DNA of 64,000 nucleotides from Mesorhizobium sp. (GTDB lineage Bacteria; Pseudomonadota; Alphaproteobacteria; Rhizobiales; Rhizobiaceae): the NCBI GenBank assembly GCA_004020645.1, contig SAQL01000022.1:61960-125959 (forward strand), read 5' to 3'. The notes under the pieces were generated by a model, which was given only the letters and a program-made list of their open reading frames with translations, made no database searches and was not told the origin of the DNA. A program made the position numbers and the translations under genes. Positions within the stretch are counted from its first letter, which is position 1; each line of letters starts with the position of its first letter. Shown one piece after another: positions 7,200 through 17,910 of the stretch.

Positions 7200-8321
7200 T
7201 CAGAGCATGCGCAACAGCGCCCCGCCAATCGAATAGCCGGCGCCGAAGGCGCAGAGCAGGCCGTAGTCGCCCGCCTTCATGTCGGCGTGGTTCTCCGACA
7301 GGGCGACGATCGCGCCGGCGCCGGCGGTGTTGCCGAGGCGCTCCAGCACCATCGGCGCGCGGTCATGGCCGACCTCGTGGCCGAACGACAGCTTCAGGAT
7401 CATGGCGTTCATCCGGGCATTGGCCTGATGCAGCCAGAAGCGCCGGATCGCCTGCGGCGTCAGCCCGTGCTCGGCCAGGAACTCGACGATGAACTTGTGC
7501 CCGGCGACGGTGACTTCCTTGAACACCTTGTTGCCGACCTGCTTAATCAGGTTGCCTTCCAGATTGATCATATAAGGATCGTCCTGGGCGGTGCGCGTGT
7601 AGTAGCCAAGATTGGTGCGGATGTTGTTGGACATCTGCGTCCAGGTCCGCGTGTCGAGCACCTCGAAGCGTCCCGGCCGCTTATCGCCCTGGGCAAGCCC
7701 CTCGACGATCATCGAGACCGAAGCATCGCCGAAGATGAAATGCGTCTGCCGGTCGCGGAAGTTGAGATGGCCGGTGATGATCTCGGGCGTCGTCACCAGC
7801 ACGCGCCTGTGTGCGCCCGCCCGCACCAGATTGACCGCAATGTGCAATGCCGCCGCCGCCGATGAGCAGCCAAGGCCCATGTCGAAACCAGCGCCCTTCG
7901 TGCCCATCGCCTGCTGCATCTCGATAGCGATGGCCGGATAGGGCCGCTGGTGATGCGAGGCCGAGCAGATCACCAGGTCGATATCCCCAGGCTCCAGGCC
8001 GGCATGGTCGAGCGCTTTCCTGGCCGACGCGATGCCGAACTCAGCCTCCAGCGATAGCGCATCGTCGGGCCGCGCCGGAATCCGCGGCGCCATGCGGGTC
8101 GGGTCGAGAATGCCTTCCCGCTCGATCACGTGGCGGGTCTGTACGCCCGAAGCATGGACGATGAAGGCACTGTCCGACTTCTGCAGCAGCGTCTCGCCCG
8201 AAGCCTCGCGACGGACATTCTCCATATCGACCCAGGCATTGAAGCTGTCGACCAGTTCTTCATTGGTGATCGAAGCCTCGGGGATTTCAACGCCGATACC
8301 GCTGATGATGACGCGATGCAT
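7200..8321 (-). CDS. 3-oxoacyl-ACP synthase III (FabH-like thiolase-fold enzyme)
   Basis: The protein is 373 residues, longer than canonical FabH (about 320). The thiolase-fold catalytic triad is intact: Cys in MGLGCSSAAA, His in FWLHQANAR, and Asn in RLGNTAGAG. An insertion of roughly 40 residues in the N-terminal part (TNEELVDSFNAWVDMENVRR and following) separates it from housekeeping FabH and resembles stand-alone KAS III proteins of proteobacteria. It stands alone, away from any plsX-fabH-ihf cluster, so it may condense an unusual acyl-CoA or acyl-ACP. The start at 8321 has GGGGTGG upstream. Confidence 0.85.
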   Translation of the reverse strand: MHRVIISGIGVEIPEASITNEELVDSFNAWVDMENVRREASGETLLQKSDSAFIVHASGVQTRHVIEREGILDPTRMAPRIPARPDDALSLEAEFGIASARKALDHAGLEPGDIDLVICSASHHQRPYPAIAIEMQQAMGTKGAGFDMGLGCSSAAAALHIAVNLVRAGAHRRVLVTTPEIITGHLNFRDRQTHFIFGDASVSMIVEGLAQGDKRPGRFEVLDTRTWTQMSNNIRTNLGYYTRTAQDDPYMINLEGNLIKQVGNKVFKEVTVAGHKFIVEFLAEHGLTPQAIRRFWLHQANARMNAMILKLSFGHEVGHDRAPMVLERLGNTAGAGAIVALSENHADMKAGDYGLLCAFGAGYSIGGALLRML

Positions 8322-8511
8322 TTCCACCCCATGCGCAGGCGTTGCGGCTCTCATTTGGGCGCCGCGAAGGTTGGGCGCAACTGTTTTTCGTATCTGGTGG
8401 GTGTTTACGCCGGCTTAAATCAAGTGCCTGAAGCAAAAGACCACAACCTTGCGTTGCGGAAATGCGCATAGTGCGGATCAAGCACCGCCAGGCGTTGTCA
8501 AACAGTGTCCC

Positions 8512-9282
8512 CTAAGCGGCGCGCCGCGCCACGATGAACAGGCGTGGAAAGCGCAGCAGCACCTTGCCGTTCGCCGTCTTCGGATAGGCTTCTGTTATCC
8601 TGACAGTGTAGCGCGTGAGAAAAAACCGCCGCTCGTCCTCGTCGAGCGGATCGAGGAACGGCTTCAGCCCGGTCGACTTCAGCCATTCGACAATGGCTTC
8701 GGCACCGGCAAGCGGATGATTGTAGGCGGTGTGCCAGATGTCGAGCCGGTCTGAGAACGGCGACAAAAGATCGTAATAGAACGATACCGGCGGCAACGAC
8801 TCGCGCGCAGCACCCCTAAGCTTTTCGGCAAACGGCATTTCGGCCGCCGTCTCCCGCATCAGCCGGTGCGAGGGTTCGCTCATATTGTCGGGCATCTGCA
8901 CGGCAAGCGCGCCGCCGGGCGCCAAAAATCCCATCAGCCGCTGGAAGATCGCCGGATGCTCGGGCAGCCACTGGAATACCGCATTGGCGAAGATCACGTC
9001 GACCGGCTGTTCGGGCTGCCACGCCGCCGCATCAGCCAGCTCGAATGTTACGTCAGGCAGACGCGCCCTCGCCTTCTCGATCATGTCAGGCGAGGTGTCG
9101 AAGCCGCTGACCTGCGCGCTCGGCCAGCGTTCGACCAGCAATTCGGTAGAATTGCCCGGCCCGCAACCGATGTCGACCACTCTGCGCGGCATCTCCACCG
9201 GCACCTGCGCGACAAGATCGCGCGACGGCCGCGTGCGCTCGTCCTCGAATTTGAGATATTGGGCGGCGGACCAATCGGCCAT
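8512..9282 (-). CDS. tam: Trans-aconitate 2-methyltransferase
   Basis: This 256-residue cytosolic enzyme methylates trans-aconitate with SAM, removing a spontaneous TCA-cycle by-product. It begins MADWSAAQYLKFEDERTRP, which is characteristic of Tam. Motif I is VVDIGCGPGNST, followed by FDTSPDMIEKARARLP and FANAVFQWLPEH. The C-terminal helical region (LDEDERRFFLTRYTVRITEA, then YPKTANGKVLLRFPRLFIV) also matches. GAGGAGCT precedes the ATG. Length agrees with the family. Confidence 0.95.
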   Translation of the reverse strand: MADWSAAQYLKFEDERTRPSRDLVAQVPVEMPRRVVDIGCGPGNSTELLVERWPSAQVSGFDTSPDMIEKARARLPDVTFELADAAAWQPEQPVDVIFANAVFQWLPEHPAIFQRLMGFLAPGGALAVQMPDNMSEPSHRLMRETAAEMPFAEKLRGAARESLPPVSFYYDLLSPFSDRLDIWHTAYNHPLAGAEAIVEWLKSTGLKPFLDPLDEDERRFFLTRYTVRITEAYPKTANGKVLLRFPRLFIVARRAA

Positions 9283-9327
9283 TTCAGCTCCTCAGATCAT
9301 TTGAGAATTCGCCGCCCTAAAAAAGCT

Positions 9328-10977
<1,650 letters not shown>

Positions 10978-11227
10978 GCGCGCTTTCCCTGAAAAGTCGA
11001 CTGGATGTCGGATTGAATGGAAGTTGCGCGCTATGTAGGCGATGCCGCGCCGAACGGCAAACTGTTTTGGCATTTTTGAACCTGCCTTCGGGCCAAGCCG
11101 CTCATCGAACTGTCGCCGCTTTTGGTTCGCTGCATGGTCCGGCGAAAGCTCCGGTTAACCATTCCGCGCCAAAGGTGTTGGATTGGGAATCGCCGGCAAG
11201 CCGCGATTTCTGCAGAGAGATCGGATC

Positions 11228-12523
11228 GTGCTGAACAGTTTCCTGCTCCTTGCCGAAGCGGTTCTCTATTTCGGCGTCATGGTCACGCTTTTCCGGTTCA
11301 GGCAGCGCATCGGCCTCGGCGTGTTCGTCTGCGCGCTCGGCGTCATGCATTTTCTCGAAACCTACCTCGCCAGCGTCTTTTATGTCGCCCTGCCGTTCGG
11401 CATGGTTTCGCCCGGTTCCGCGGTGCTGTTTTCCGGCAAGCTGGTGATGCTGCTGCTGCTCTACATCAAGGAGGACGCGGCAACCGTCCGGCAGCCCATC
11501 TATGGCCTGTTGCTCGGCAATGCCCTGATGATCGGGCTTGTGCTGGTCCTGCGCCTGCATGAAATCGCACCGCTTCCCAGTGGCAGGCTTCCCGACATCG
11601 GCTTCATCGACCAGATGGGCTGGCTGATGGTGTGGGGCACGACGCTGCTGTTCGTCGACGCCATCCTGATCATCCTGCTTTACGAAAAGCTTGGGCGTTA
11701 TCTTCGCAAGGCGCTGTTTTCCCGCATCCTGATCTCCGTCGCCTGCGTGCTCACTTTCGACCAGGCTGGGTTTTTCACCGCGCTGCATTTCGTCACCGGC
11801 GCGCCGATCGCCGTTTTCTTCGGCGGCTGGTTCGCCAAGATGGCGGCAGCACTTGCCTACAGCACCATGCTTGTCGCTTATATCAAATGGTTCGAGGCGC
11901 GGCAGGTGCCGGCGCCGCGCGGCCTGTCCGATATTTTCGACACGCTGACCTATCGCGAGCGCTACGAGGCGCTGGTCGAGCATGTCGGCCGCGACGGCCT
12001 CACCGGCCTGCTGCACCGGGGACGCTTCGACAGCGACGGTGAAGCCGCTGTAGCCGCCAGTCTGCGAACGGCCAAGCCGCTCAGCCTCTTGATCATCGAT
12101 GTCGACCACTTCAAATCGATCAACGACCGCTTCGGCCACGCCGAGGGCGACAAGGTGCTGAAATCCGTCGCCGCCCTGCTTGGCGAAATTATCGATCCCG
12201 AGGATCAGGTGTTCAGGATCGGCGGCGAGGAATTCGCCATCCTCTGCTCACGTTCGCATTCGGTCGCCAGGCTGCTCGGCGAAAGCATCAGGCAGGCGGT
12301 CAAGACATCGGCAAGCACCAGCCGGTTCGACATCACCGTCAGCGCCGGCATCTCCACCGTCAGCGAGACGACCCGCTGCCTTGCCGATGTCTTTGCGCTG
12401 GCCGACCAGCGCCTCTACAAAGCCAAATCGACCGGCCGCGACCGCGTCGTCGGCGAACCGGGCGGCCACGAGGCCGATAGCCTCACCCCACGGACCAGAC
12501 CAGCGCGCGGCATCGGCGCATAG
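11228..12523 (+). CDS. Membrane-bound diguanylate cyclase (GGDEF) with a VUT-like N-terminal domain
   Basis: The protein is 431 residues. Residues 1-220 contain six or seven hydrophobic helices. The GGDEF domain follows with RDGLTGLLHRGRF, LIIDVDHFKSINDRFGH and an intact active-site motif GGEEF, so it is predicted to make c-di-GMP. An RxxD inhibitory site is not obvious before GGEEF. The helical domain, with FYVALPFGMVSPGSAVLFSGK, resembles the VUT/queuosine-precursor-transporter fold rather than a PAS or CHASE sensor. That resemblance is from memory and uncertain. The GTG at 11228 is in frame after an AGAGAGAT sequence. Confidence 0.88.
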   Translation: MLNSFLLLAEAVLYFGVMVTLFRFRQRIGLGVFVCALGVMHFLETYLASVFYVALPFGMVSPGSAVLFSGKLVMLLLLYIKEDAATVRQPIYGLLLGNALMIGLVLVLRLHEIAPLPSGRLPDIGFIDQMGWLMVWGTTLLFVDAILIILLYEKLGRYLRKALFSRILISVACVLTFDQAGFFTALHFVTGAPIAVFFGGWFAKMAAALAYSTMLVAYIKWFEARQVPAPRGLSDIFDTLTYRERYEALVEHVGRDGLTGLLHRGRFDSDGEAAVAASLRTAKPLSLLIIDVDHFKSINDRFGHAEGDKVLKSVAALLGEIIDPEDQVFRIGGEEFAILCSRSHSVARLLGESIRQAVKTSASTSRFDITVSAGISTVSETTRCLADVFALADQRLYKAKSTGRDRVVGEPGGHEADSLTPRTRPARGIGA

Positions 12524-12533
12524 GCATCCCGTG

Positions 12534-13553
12534 TCACTGGAACTCGATCGGATCGACGGTGCCTTTCGGACAACCCGCATTGTTCGTCGGCACTGATGCC
12601 AGCAACAGCTCACTGAGCGAAGAGTTTGGACCGATCGGGCCGGTCAGGCCGAGCGTCAGTTCGCCGATCAGCCGCCTGCCGCTCGAAGGATCGTCCAAAC
12701 AGGAGACGCGAACCCGATCGCCAGCGCCGGGACCGAAGGCACCGTCGAAGGCGGCGCGGATCTGGTCGGAAGTCAGATCCCGGCCAATTTTTTGCGTGAA
12801 AAGATCGCGCACCGGTGAAGCATTCACCGCGCGCGTCAGATTCAGCGCATCGGAAAAATACTCCTGCTGGCTTTTGCCGTAACAGGTGCCATGCTTGATC
12901 CACTCATGCCTGTCGAGAGCGGATGCGGTGCCCGGCATCACCTGATCGAGCTCCGACCGCGTGTTCGGCTCGAGCTCGACCGGCGGCAAATCCTGCCAAT
13001 GCGCCGGATTGTCGTTAGCCTTGTCGGCCGCTGCAACCTGGCAATAGAAATTTCCGTTCGGCTGCGGCCACAGCCCATGCAAGGTGAAATGCGTCGCGTC
13101 AAAACCGGCCGCCGTCTGTGCCTTGCATTCGGTCTTGCCGGGCTTGGTTTCGCAAAAGGCCGGCTGCCAGCTCAGCGCGAGGACATATTCGGGTTTTCCC
13201 GAAGCGGGCGCAGCAGACTTCTCCCGGTCGGCCGGCGCGCGTGCTGTCGGCATCGTTGACGCGCCCGAAACATGGCCGCAATCGACCTTCACCCAGCGGC
13301 GCTCCGGATCGGCCCCCGGCACGCGGATCAGACAGTGCGTGGGAGCATCCTTGTTGCCGGCCAGCAGCTCGTAGCTCTGTCCCGCATCGGTCGCGATATT
13401 GCCGGGATTCTTGCCGCTCTTGATGGCCTGCGTCGCTGGACAGGTGGCGTCGGCCACGAAGGCGCCGCTCATCTTCACCTCGGGCCGCGCAGCACCCGTT
13501 AGCAACGCGGCGACAAGTGCCAATCCAAAAACAAGGCCTGTCAGCGTACGCAT
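12534..13553 (-). CDS. Secreted ribonuclease T2 with N-terminal extension
   Basis: The 339-residue precursor has a signal peptide (MRTLTGLVFGLALVAALLTG, cleavage near AARP). Both catalytic segments of RNase T2 are intact: CAS I FTLHGLWPQ and CAS II HEWIKHGTC, each contributing a catalytic histidine. Paired cysteines fit periplasmic or secreted folding. A region of about 90 residues (30-115) precedes the T2 domain and carries its own cysteines, more than classical T2 enzymes have. It likely degrades RNA in the periplasm or outside the cell for nutrient recovery. It is convergent with the GGDEF gene, 10 bp apart. Confidence 0.93.
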   Translation of the reverse strand: MRTLTGLVFGLALVAALLTGAARPEVKMSGAFVADATCPATQAIKSGKNPGNIATDAGQSYELLAGNKDAPTHCLIRVPGADPERRWVKVDCGHVSGASTMPTARAPADREKSAAPASGKPEYVLALSWQPAFCETKPGKTECKAQTAAGFDATHFTLHGLWPQPNGNFYCQVAAADKANDNPAHWQDLPPVELEPNTRSELDQVMPGTASALDRHEWIKHGTCYGKSQQEYFSDALNLTRAVNASPVRDLFTQKIGRDLTSDQIRAAFDGAFGPGAGDRVRVSCLDDPSSGRRLIGELTLGLTGPIGPNSSLSELLLASVPTNNAGCPKGTVDPIEFQ

Positions 13554-13747
13554 GGGTACTCTCCGGTTGCAAAATGCCGCGGCAACAGACCGCCGCCCTC
13601 TCTCGGTAGCAAATTCTCGATGTCAGAATTGCGATACCCCGCGTCGCGACACAAGAATGGCGCTGCGAAAGACACGGATTGACGCAAAACCGGCGTCGGC
13701 GCACACAAACGTCCGCAGGCGCAAAGACGCGCGGAGACGAAGCGATA

Positions 13748-14683
13748 ATGTCATTCAGCCAGCAGCGCGTGCTGCGATCACCGACCGGCGCCGAGCTCAA
13801 CCTTTATGTGAAACGCGCCGAGGGCCGCCCGCGCGCGGTCGTCCAGATTAATCACGGACTGGCCGAACACGCCGCGCGCTATGTCCGCTTCGCTACCTTT
13901 CTGGGTGAGCGCGGCTTCCATGTCTATGCCCATGACCATCGCGGCCATGGCGCAACCAAGGCGCCAGACGCCCCGCTCGGCACATTCGCCAAAGTGGATG
14001 GCGGCGCCAAGGTCATCGCCGATGTCGCGGCGGTGCACGACCTGATCGCCGCCGACCATCCCGGCCTGCCCGTCATCGTATTTGGCCATTCCATGGGCGG
14101 CCTCGTCGCCTTGAATTTCATGCTTCGTCATTCGAACCGGCTGCACGCCGCCGCCATCTGGAACGCCAATTTTTCCGCCGGGCTCGCCGGCCGTGCCGCA
14201 CAAATCATCCTGGCCTGGGAAAAATTCCGGCTCGGCTCCGACGTGCCGTCGCGCATGCTGCCGAGACTGACCTTCCAGGCCTGGGGCAAGGCCGTCCCCG
14301 ATCACCGGACGCCGTTCGACTGGCTGTCGCGCGACGCGGCCGAAGTCGACAAATACATCGCCGATCCGCTGTGCGGCTGGGATGCCTCGGTGTCGATGTG
14401 GCGCGACCTGTTCGGCTTTGTCTTCGACGGCGCCGACGACGCTAATTTTTCCGGGGTCCGCAAGACCCTTCCGATCTGCCTGGTCGGCGGCGAAAGGGAC
14501 CCCGCCACCGATCGCGGCAAGGCGGTCGGGCACCTCGCCGGGCGCCTGCGCAGGATGGGCTTTTCGAATCTCGTTTCAAAGGTTTACGCCGAGACCCGCC
14601 ATGAAAGCCTGAACGAGGTGAATCGAGATATCATCATGAACGATTTCGCCGCATGGGCCGATAGGGTGCTGACACACGCGTGA
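13748..14683 (+). CDS. Alpha/beta hydrolase, monoacylglycerol-lipase-like
   Basis: This 311-residue protein is a Serine aminopeptidase S33/Hydrolase_4 type enzyme. The oxyanion HG is in VQINHGLAEHAARY. The nucleophile elbow is GHSMGG and the catalytic His is in the late ETRHESLNE segment. The Asp in GGERDPATD is the likely acid. DHRGHG is a hallmark of the lysophospholipase/monoglyceride-lipase group. GGAG upstream supports the ATG at 13748. No signal peptide is visible, so it should act in the cytosol on lipid-derived esters; the exact substrate is not determined. Confidence 0.88.
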   Translation: MSFSQQRVLRSPTGAELNLYVKRAEGRPRAVVQINHGLAEHAARYVRFATFLGERGFHVYAHDHRGHGATKAPDAPLGTFAKVDGGAKVIADVAAVHDLIAADHPGLPVIVFGHSMGGLVALNFMLRHSNRLHAAAIWNANFSAGLAGRAAQIILAWEKFRLGSDVPSRMLPRLTFQAWGKAVPDHRTPFDWLSRDAAEVDKYIADPLCGWDASVSMWRDLFGFVFDGADDANFSGVRKTLPICLVGGERDPATDRGKAVGHLAGRLRRMGFSNLVSKVYAETRHESLNEVNRDIIMNDFAAWADRVLTHA

Positions 14684-14742
14684 TCGACATTGGCGGGTTG
14701 GCCCATTGCAAGAACCGTGACAGCAGCACGCGGGATTGATAG

Positions 14743-14814
14743 TGCATGTTGCCCAAAAGCATGCCCTCAGTCTTGAGCCGAGGGTGCGCAGCGGTTTTGG
14801 GATAACGACATGCA
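14743..14814. repeat. Dispersed palindromic repeat, family A, copy 2
   Basis: The ends TGCATGTTGCCCAAAA and TTTTGGGATAACGACATGCA are inverted, and the core includes GAGGGTGCGCAGCGG. It lies just upstream of the CaiB-type gene and is homologous to 1829-1913 and 29833-29903. Confidence 0.85.
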
Positions 14815-14859
14815 TAAAAAGAAATCTAAAGCTGCGTTCCCGATCAATCACGGTGATCC

Positions 14860-16035
14860 ATGACCGAGCCTCCGCTGAAAGGCATCCGCGTAATCGAACT
14901 GGCCCGCATCCTGGCCGGGCCGTGGGCTGGGCAGCTGCTTGCCGATCTCGGCGCCGACGTGATCAAGGTCGAGAGCCCGGATGGCGGCGACGACACCCGC
15001 AAATGGGGTCCGCCCTTCGTCATGAGCCATGACGGCGAAAATCTTTCGGCCGCCTACTACCATTCCTGCAATCGCGGCAAGCGCTCCATCGCCATCGATT
15101 TCTCGACGCCCGAAGGTGCCGAGACCGTGCGCCGGCTGGTCGCGACATCAGACGTGCTGATCGAGAACTTCAAGGTCGGCGGCCTGAAGAAATATGGCCT
15201 CGACTATGACAGCTTGCGCAAAATCAACCCGCGGTTGATCTATTGCTCGATCACCGGCTTCGGCCAGGACGGGCCGTATGCGCCGCGCGCCGGCTATGAC
15301 TTCATCATCCAGGGCATGGCCGGCATGATGTCGATCACCGGCGAAGCCGGCCGCGAGCCGCAAAAAGCCGGTGTCGCCATATCGGACATTTTCACCGGCC
15401 TCTATTCGGTGATCGCCATCCAGGCCGCACTTCGCCACGCCGAGAAGACCGGCGAAGGCCAGCATATCGACATGGCGCTCTACGACAGCCAGATCTCGGC
15501 GCTCGGCAACCAGAACCTCAACTATCTGGTCTCGGGAAAATCGCCGGTGCAGATGGGCAATGCGCATATGAATATCGCGCCCTACGAAGTGGTGCCGGTG
15601 AAGGACGGCCACATCATCCTGGCGATCGGCAATGACGGCCAGTTCGCCAAATTCTGCGCCGCCGTCGGATTGGACGACCTGCCGTCGAACCCCGATTTCG
15701 CCACCAACCCCGCCCGGGTCGCCAACCGGGCGAAGCTGCGCGAGCATATAATCGAGGCGCTGAAGACCTTCGATCGCGATCCGCTGCTGGCCAAGCTGGA
15801 GGCGGCAAGCGTGCCTGCCAGCCCGATCAACACGATCGGCGAGATGTTCGCCGACCCGCAGACCATCGCGCGCGGCATGCGGCTCGACCTCGACGACGGC
15901 CATGGCAATCTGTTGCCCTCGGTGCGCGCGCCGATGGTCATGTCGGGCACGCCGCTGGTCTATGAGCGGCCCTCGCCGCGCCTCGGCGAACACACCAAAG
16001 AAATCCTTGCCGAACTGGAGAGGTCAGGAAAATGA
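14860..16035 (+). CDS. CaiB/BaiF (class III) CoA-transferase
   Basis: This 391-residue protein begins with LKGIRVIELARILAGPWAGQ, the family start. LADLGADVIKVE follows, and the catalytic Asp expected of class III CoA-transferases is in the AISDIFTGLYSVIA helix. These enzymes move CoA between carboxylic acids through an aspartyl-CoA thioester. The stop overlaps the start of a TPP-dependent enzyme by four bases (ATGA), so the two proteins are made together and probably act in sequence on one acyl-CoA. Length and motifs do not let me separate formyl-CoA:oxalate from other substrates. Confidence 0.9.
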   Translation: MTEPPLKGIRVIELARILAGPWAGQLLADLGADVIKVESPDGGDDTRKWGPPFVMSHDGENLSAAYYHSCNRGKRSIAIDFSTPEGAETVRRLVATSDVLIENFKVGGLKKYGLDYDSLRKINPRLIYCSITGFGQDGPYAPRAGYDFIIQGMAGMMSITGEAGREPQKAGVAISDIFTGLYSVIAIQAALRHAEKTGEGQHIDMALYDSQISALGNQNLNYLVSGKSPVQMGNAHMNIAPYEVVPVKDGHIILAIGNDGQFAKFCAAVGLDDLPSNPDFATNPARVANRAKLREHIIEALKTFDRDPLLAKLEAASVPASPINTIGEMFADPQTIARGMRLDLDDGHGNLLPSVRAPMVMSGTPLVYERPSPRLGEHTKEILAELERSGK

Positions 16036-17681
16036 AGACCGGCGGACAACTGATCGTCGATGCGCTCGAAGCCAACGGAACGGACCGTATCTATTGCGTG
16101 CCCGGCGAATCCTACCTTGCGGTGCTCGACGCGCTGCACGACTCGCCGATCCGCACCATCGTCTGCCGCCAGGAGGGCGGTGCCGCGATGATGGCCGACT
16201 GCCATGGCCGCCTGACCGGCAAGCCCGGCATCTGCTTCGTCACCCGCGGCCCCGGCGCCACCAACGCCTCGGCCGGCATCCACATTGCCATGCAGGATTC
16301 GGTTCCCGTCATCCTGTTCATCGGCCAGGTCGCCAGCCACGCCAAGCATCGCGAGGCCTTCCAGGAGGTCGACTACGCCAGGTTCTTCGGCGACATCGCC
16401 AAATGGGTGGTCGAGATCGACGACGCCGCGCGCATTCCCGAATTCGTCACCCGCGCCTTCGCGGTGGCTACGTCCGGCCGTCCAGGCCCGGTCGTCATCT
16501 CGCTGCCGGAAGACATGCTGACCAGCTTGGCCGAAGCGCCGGAAGCCCTGCCCCACACGCCGGTCGAAACGCGGCCGGGCGAGGCCGAGCTCGATGCTCT
16601 GGAAGAGCTGCTCGGCAAGGCAAAGCGCCCCTTCGTCATCCTCGGCGGCACGCGCTGGGATGCGGCGGCCGTCGCGCGGATGCGGACGATCGCCGAAGCC
16701 TGGTCGCTGCCGGTCGGCTGCTCTTTCCGCCGACAGATGCTGTTCGATCATCTCCACCCGAACTATGCCGGCGATGTCGGCATCGGCATCAACCCGAAGC
16801 TGGCCACCGCCATCAAGCAGGCCGACCTCGTGCTGCTGATCGGCGGCCGCATGGGCGAGATGCCGTCCTCCGACTACACGCTGCTCAAGAGCCCCTACCC
16901 CGACCAGACGCTGGTCCATGTCCATGCCGACGCCGGCGAGCTCGGCCGTGTCTATCGGCCGACGCTGGCGATCAACGCCTCGCCGTCCGCTTTCGTCGAA
17001 GCCTTTGCCGGGCGCAAGCCGGCCGCCACGCCGGCATGGGCTGATGAAACACCGAAGCTGCACGCCGCCTATCTCGACTGGTCGACACCACCCGAAAGCG
17101 GCCCCGGCGCCGTCCAGATGGGGCCGATCATGAACTATCTCGAAAAAATGCTGCCCGACGACGCTATTCTCACCAACGGCGCCGGCAACTACGCGACCTG
17201 GGTGCACCGCTTCCACCGTTCCCGCCGCTTTGCCACGCAGGCAGCGCCAACCTCCGGCTCGATGGGCTACGGCACGCCGGCGGCGGTCGCCGCCAAGGAA
17301 TTGTTCCCCGAGCGTGACGTGATCGCCTTTGCCGGCGACGGCTGCTTCCTGATGAACGGCCAAGAATTCGCCACCGCCGTGCAGTACGATCTGCCGATCA
17401 TCGTCATCGTCGTCAACAATGGCATCTATGGCACCATCCGCATGCATCAGGAGCGCGAGTATCCGGGCCGTGTGGTCGCCACCGATCTGAAGAATCCCGA
17501 CTTCGCGGCGCTCGCCCGTGCCTATGGCGGCCATGGCGAGACGGTCGAGAAGACGGCCGACTTCGCGCCGGCCTTCGAACGCGCGCGTGCCAGCGGCAAG
17601 CCGTCGATTGTCGAGATCAGGCTCGACCCCGAGGCCATCACGCCGACGCGGACGATGACCCAGATTCGGGACAGGGCCTGA
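16032..17681 (+). CDS. TPP-dependent decarboxylase/synthase (acetolactate-synthase superfamily)
   Basis: The protein is 549 residues with the three POX/ALS domains. The TPP-activating Glu is in CRQEGGAAMMAD near residue 48. The central domain has the DLVLLIGGRMGEMPSSDYT stretch. The C-terminal TPP/Mg domain has GDGCFLMNGQEFATA ending in VVNNGIYGTIRMHQ. It is coupled to the CaiB-type CoA-transferase. The pair recalls the oxalate route (Frc/Oxc), but the TPP protein looks more like the catalytic subunits of ALS-like enzymes found beside CaiB in rhizobia. No ALS regulatory subunit is present. Treat the substrate as an unassigned 2-keto acid or acyl-CoA. Confidence 0.85.
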   Translation: MKTGGQLIVDALEANGTDRIYCVPGESYLAVLDALHDSPIRTIVCRQEGGAAMMADCHGRLTGKPGICFVTRGPGATNASAGIHIAMQDSVPVILFIGQVASHAKHREAFQEVDYARFFGDIAKWVVEIDDAARIPEFVTRAFAVATSGRPGPVVISLPEDMLTSLAEAPEALPHTPVETRPGEAELDALEELLGKAKRPFVILGGTRWDAAAVARMRTIAEAWSLPVGCSFRRQMLFDHLHPNYAGDVGIGINPKLATAIKQADLVLLIGGRMGEMPSSDYTLLKSPYPDQTLVHVHADAGELGRVYRPTLAINASPSAFVEAFAGRKPAATPAWADETPKLHAAYLDWSTPPESGPGAVQMGPIMNYLEKMLPDDAILTNGAGNYATWVHRFHRSRRFATQAAPTSGSMGYGTPAAVAAKELFPERDVIAFAGDGCFLMNGQEFATAVQYDLPIIVIVVNNGIYGTIRMHQEREYPGRVVATDLKNPDFAALARAYGGHGETVEKTADFAPAFERARASGKPSIVEIRLDPEAITPTRTMTQIRDRA

Positions 17682-17715
17682 GCGCAGCGGCATAGGCCGA
17701 GTTCCTTGGCGCCCG

Positions 17716-17860
17716 CCTCTGCCCTGCCGGGCATCTCCCCATCAAGGGGGGAGATCGGATGTCACAATCGCTTTCGCCAATTTTCAACGTTGGAGGAAGG
17801 GCAGAGCAATGAAGCTGCCAATCTCGCCCCTTGAGGGGGAGATGTCCGGCAGGACAGAGG
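17716..17860. repeat. Inverted-repeat MITE-like element
   Basis: Two 40-bp arms, 17716-17755 and 17821-17860, are inverted near-copies (CCTCTGCCCTGCCGGGCATC on the left). A 65-bp AT-richer centre separates them. There is no coding capacity. The same opening motif, CCCTGCCGGGCAT, recurs at 63833, so it is a dispersed family in this genome. Confidence 0.8.
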
Positions 17861-17910
17861 GGGGCTGTCCCGCAAACGTCGAAAGGTTAATGCCCTCGGG
17901 CGATGTTGCG

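Noticed and set aside
14860..17681. Firm formyl-CoA transferase plus oxalyl-CoA decarboxylase assignment
   Set aside because: The CoA-transferase is shorter than typical Frc and the TPP enzyme lacks features I could match to Oxc. I kept the generic family names.
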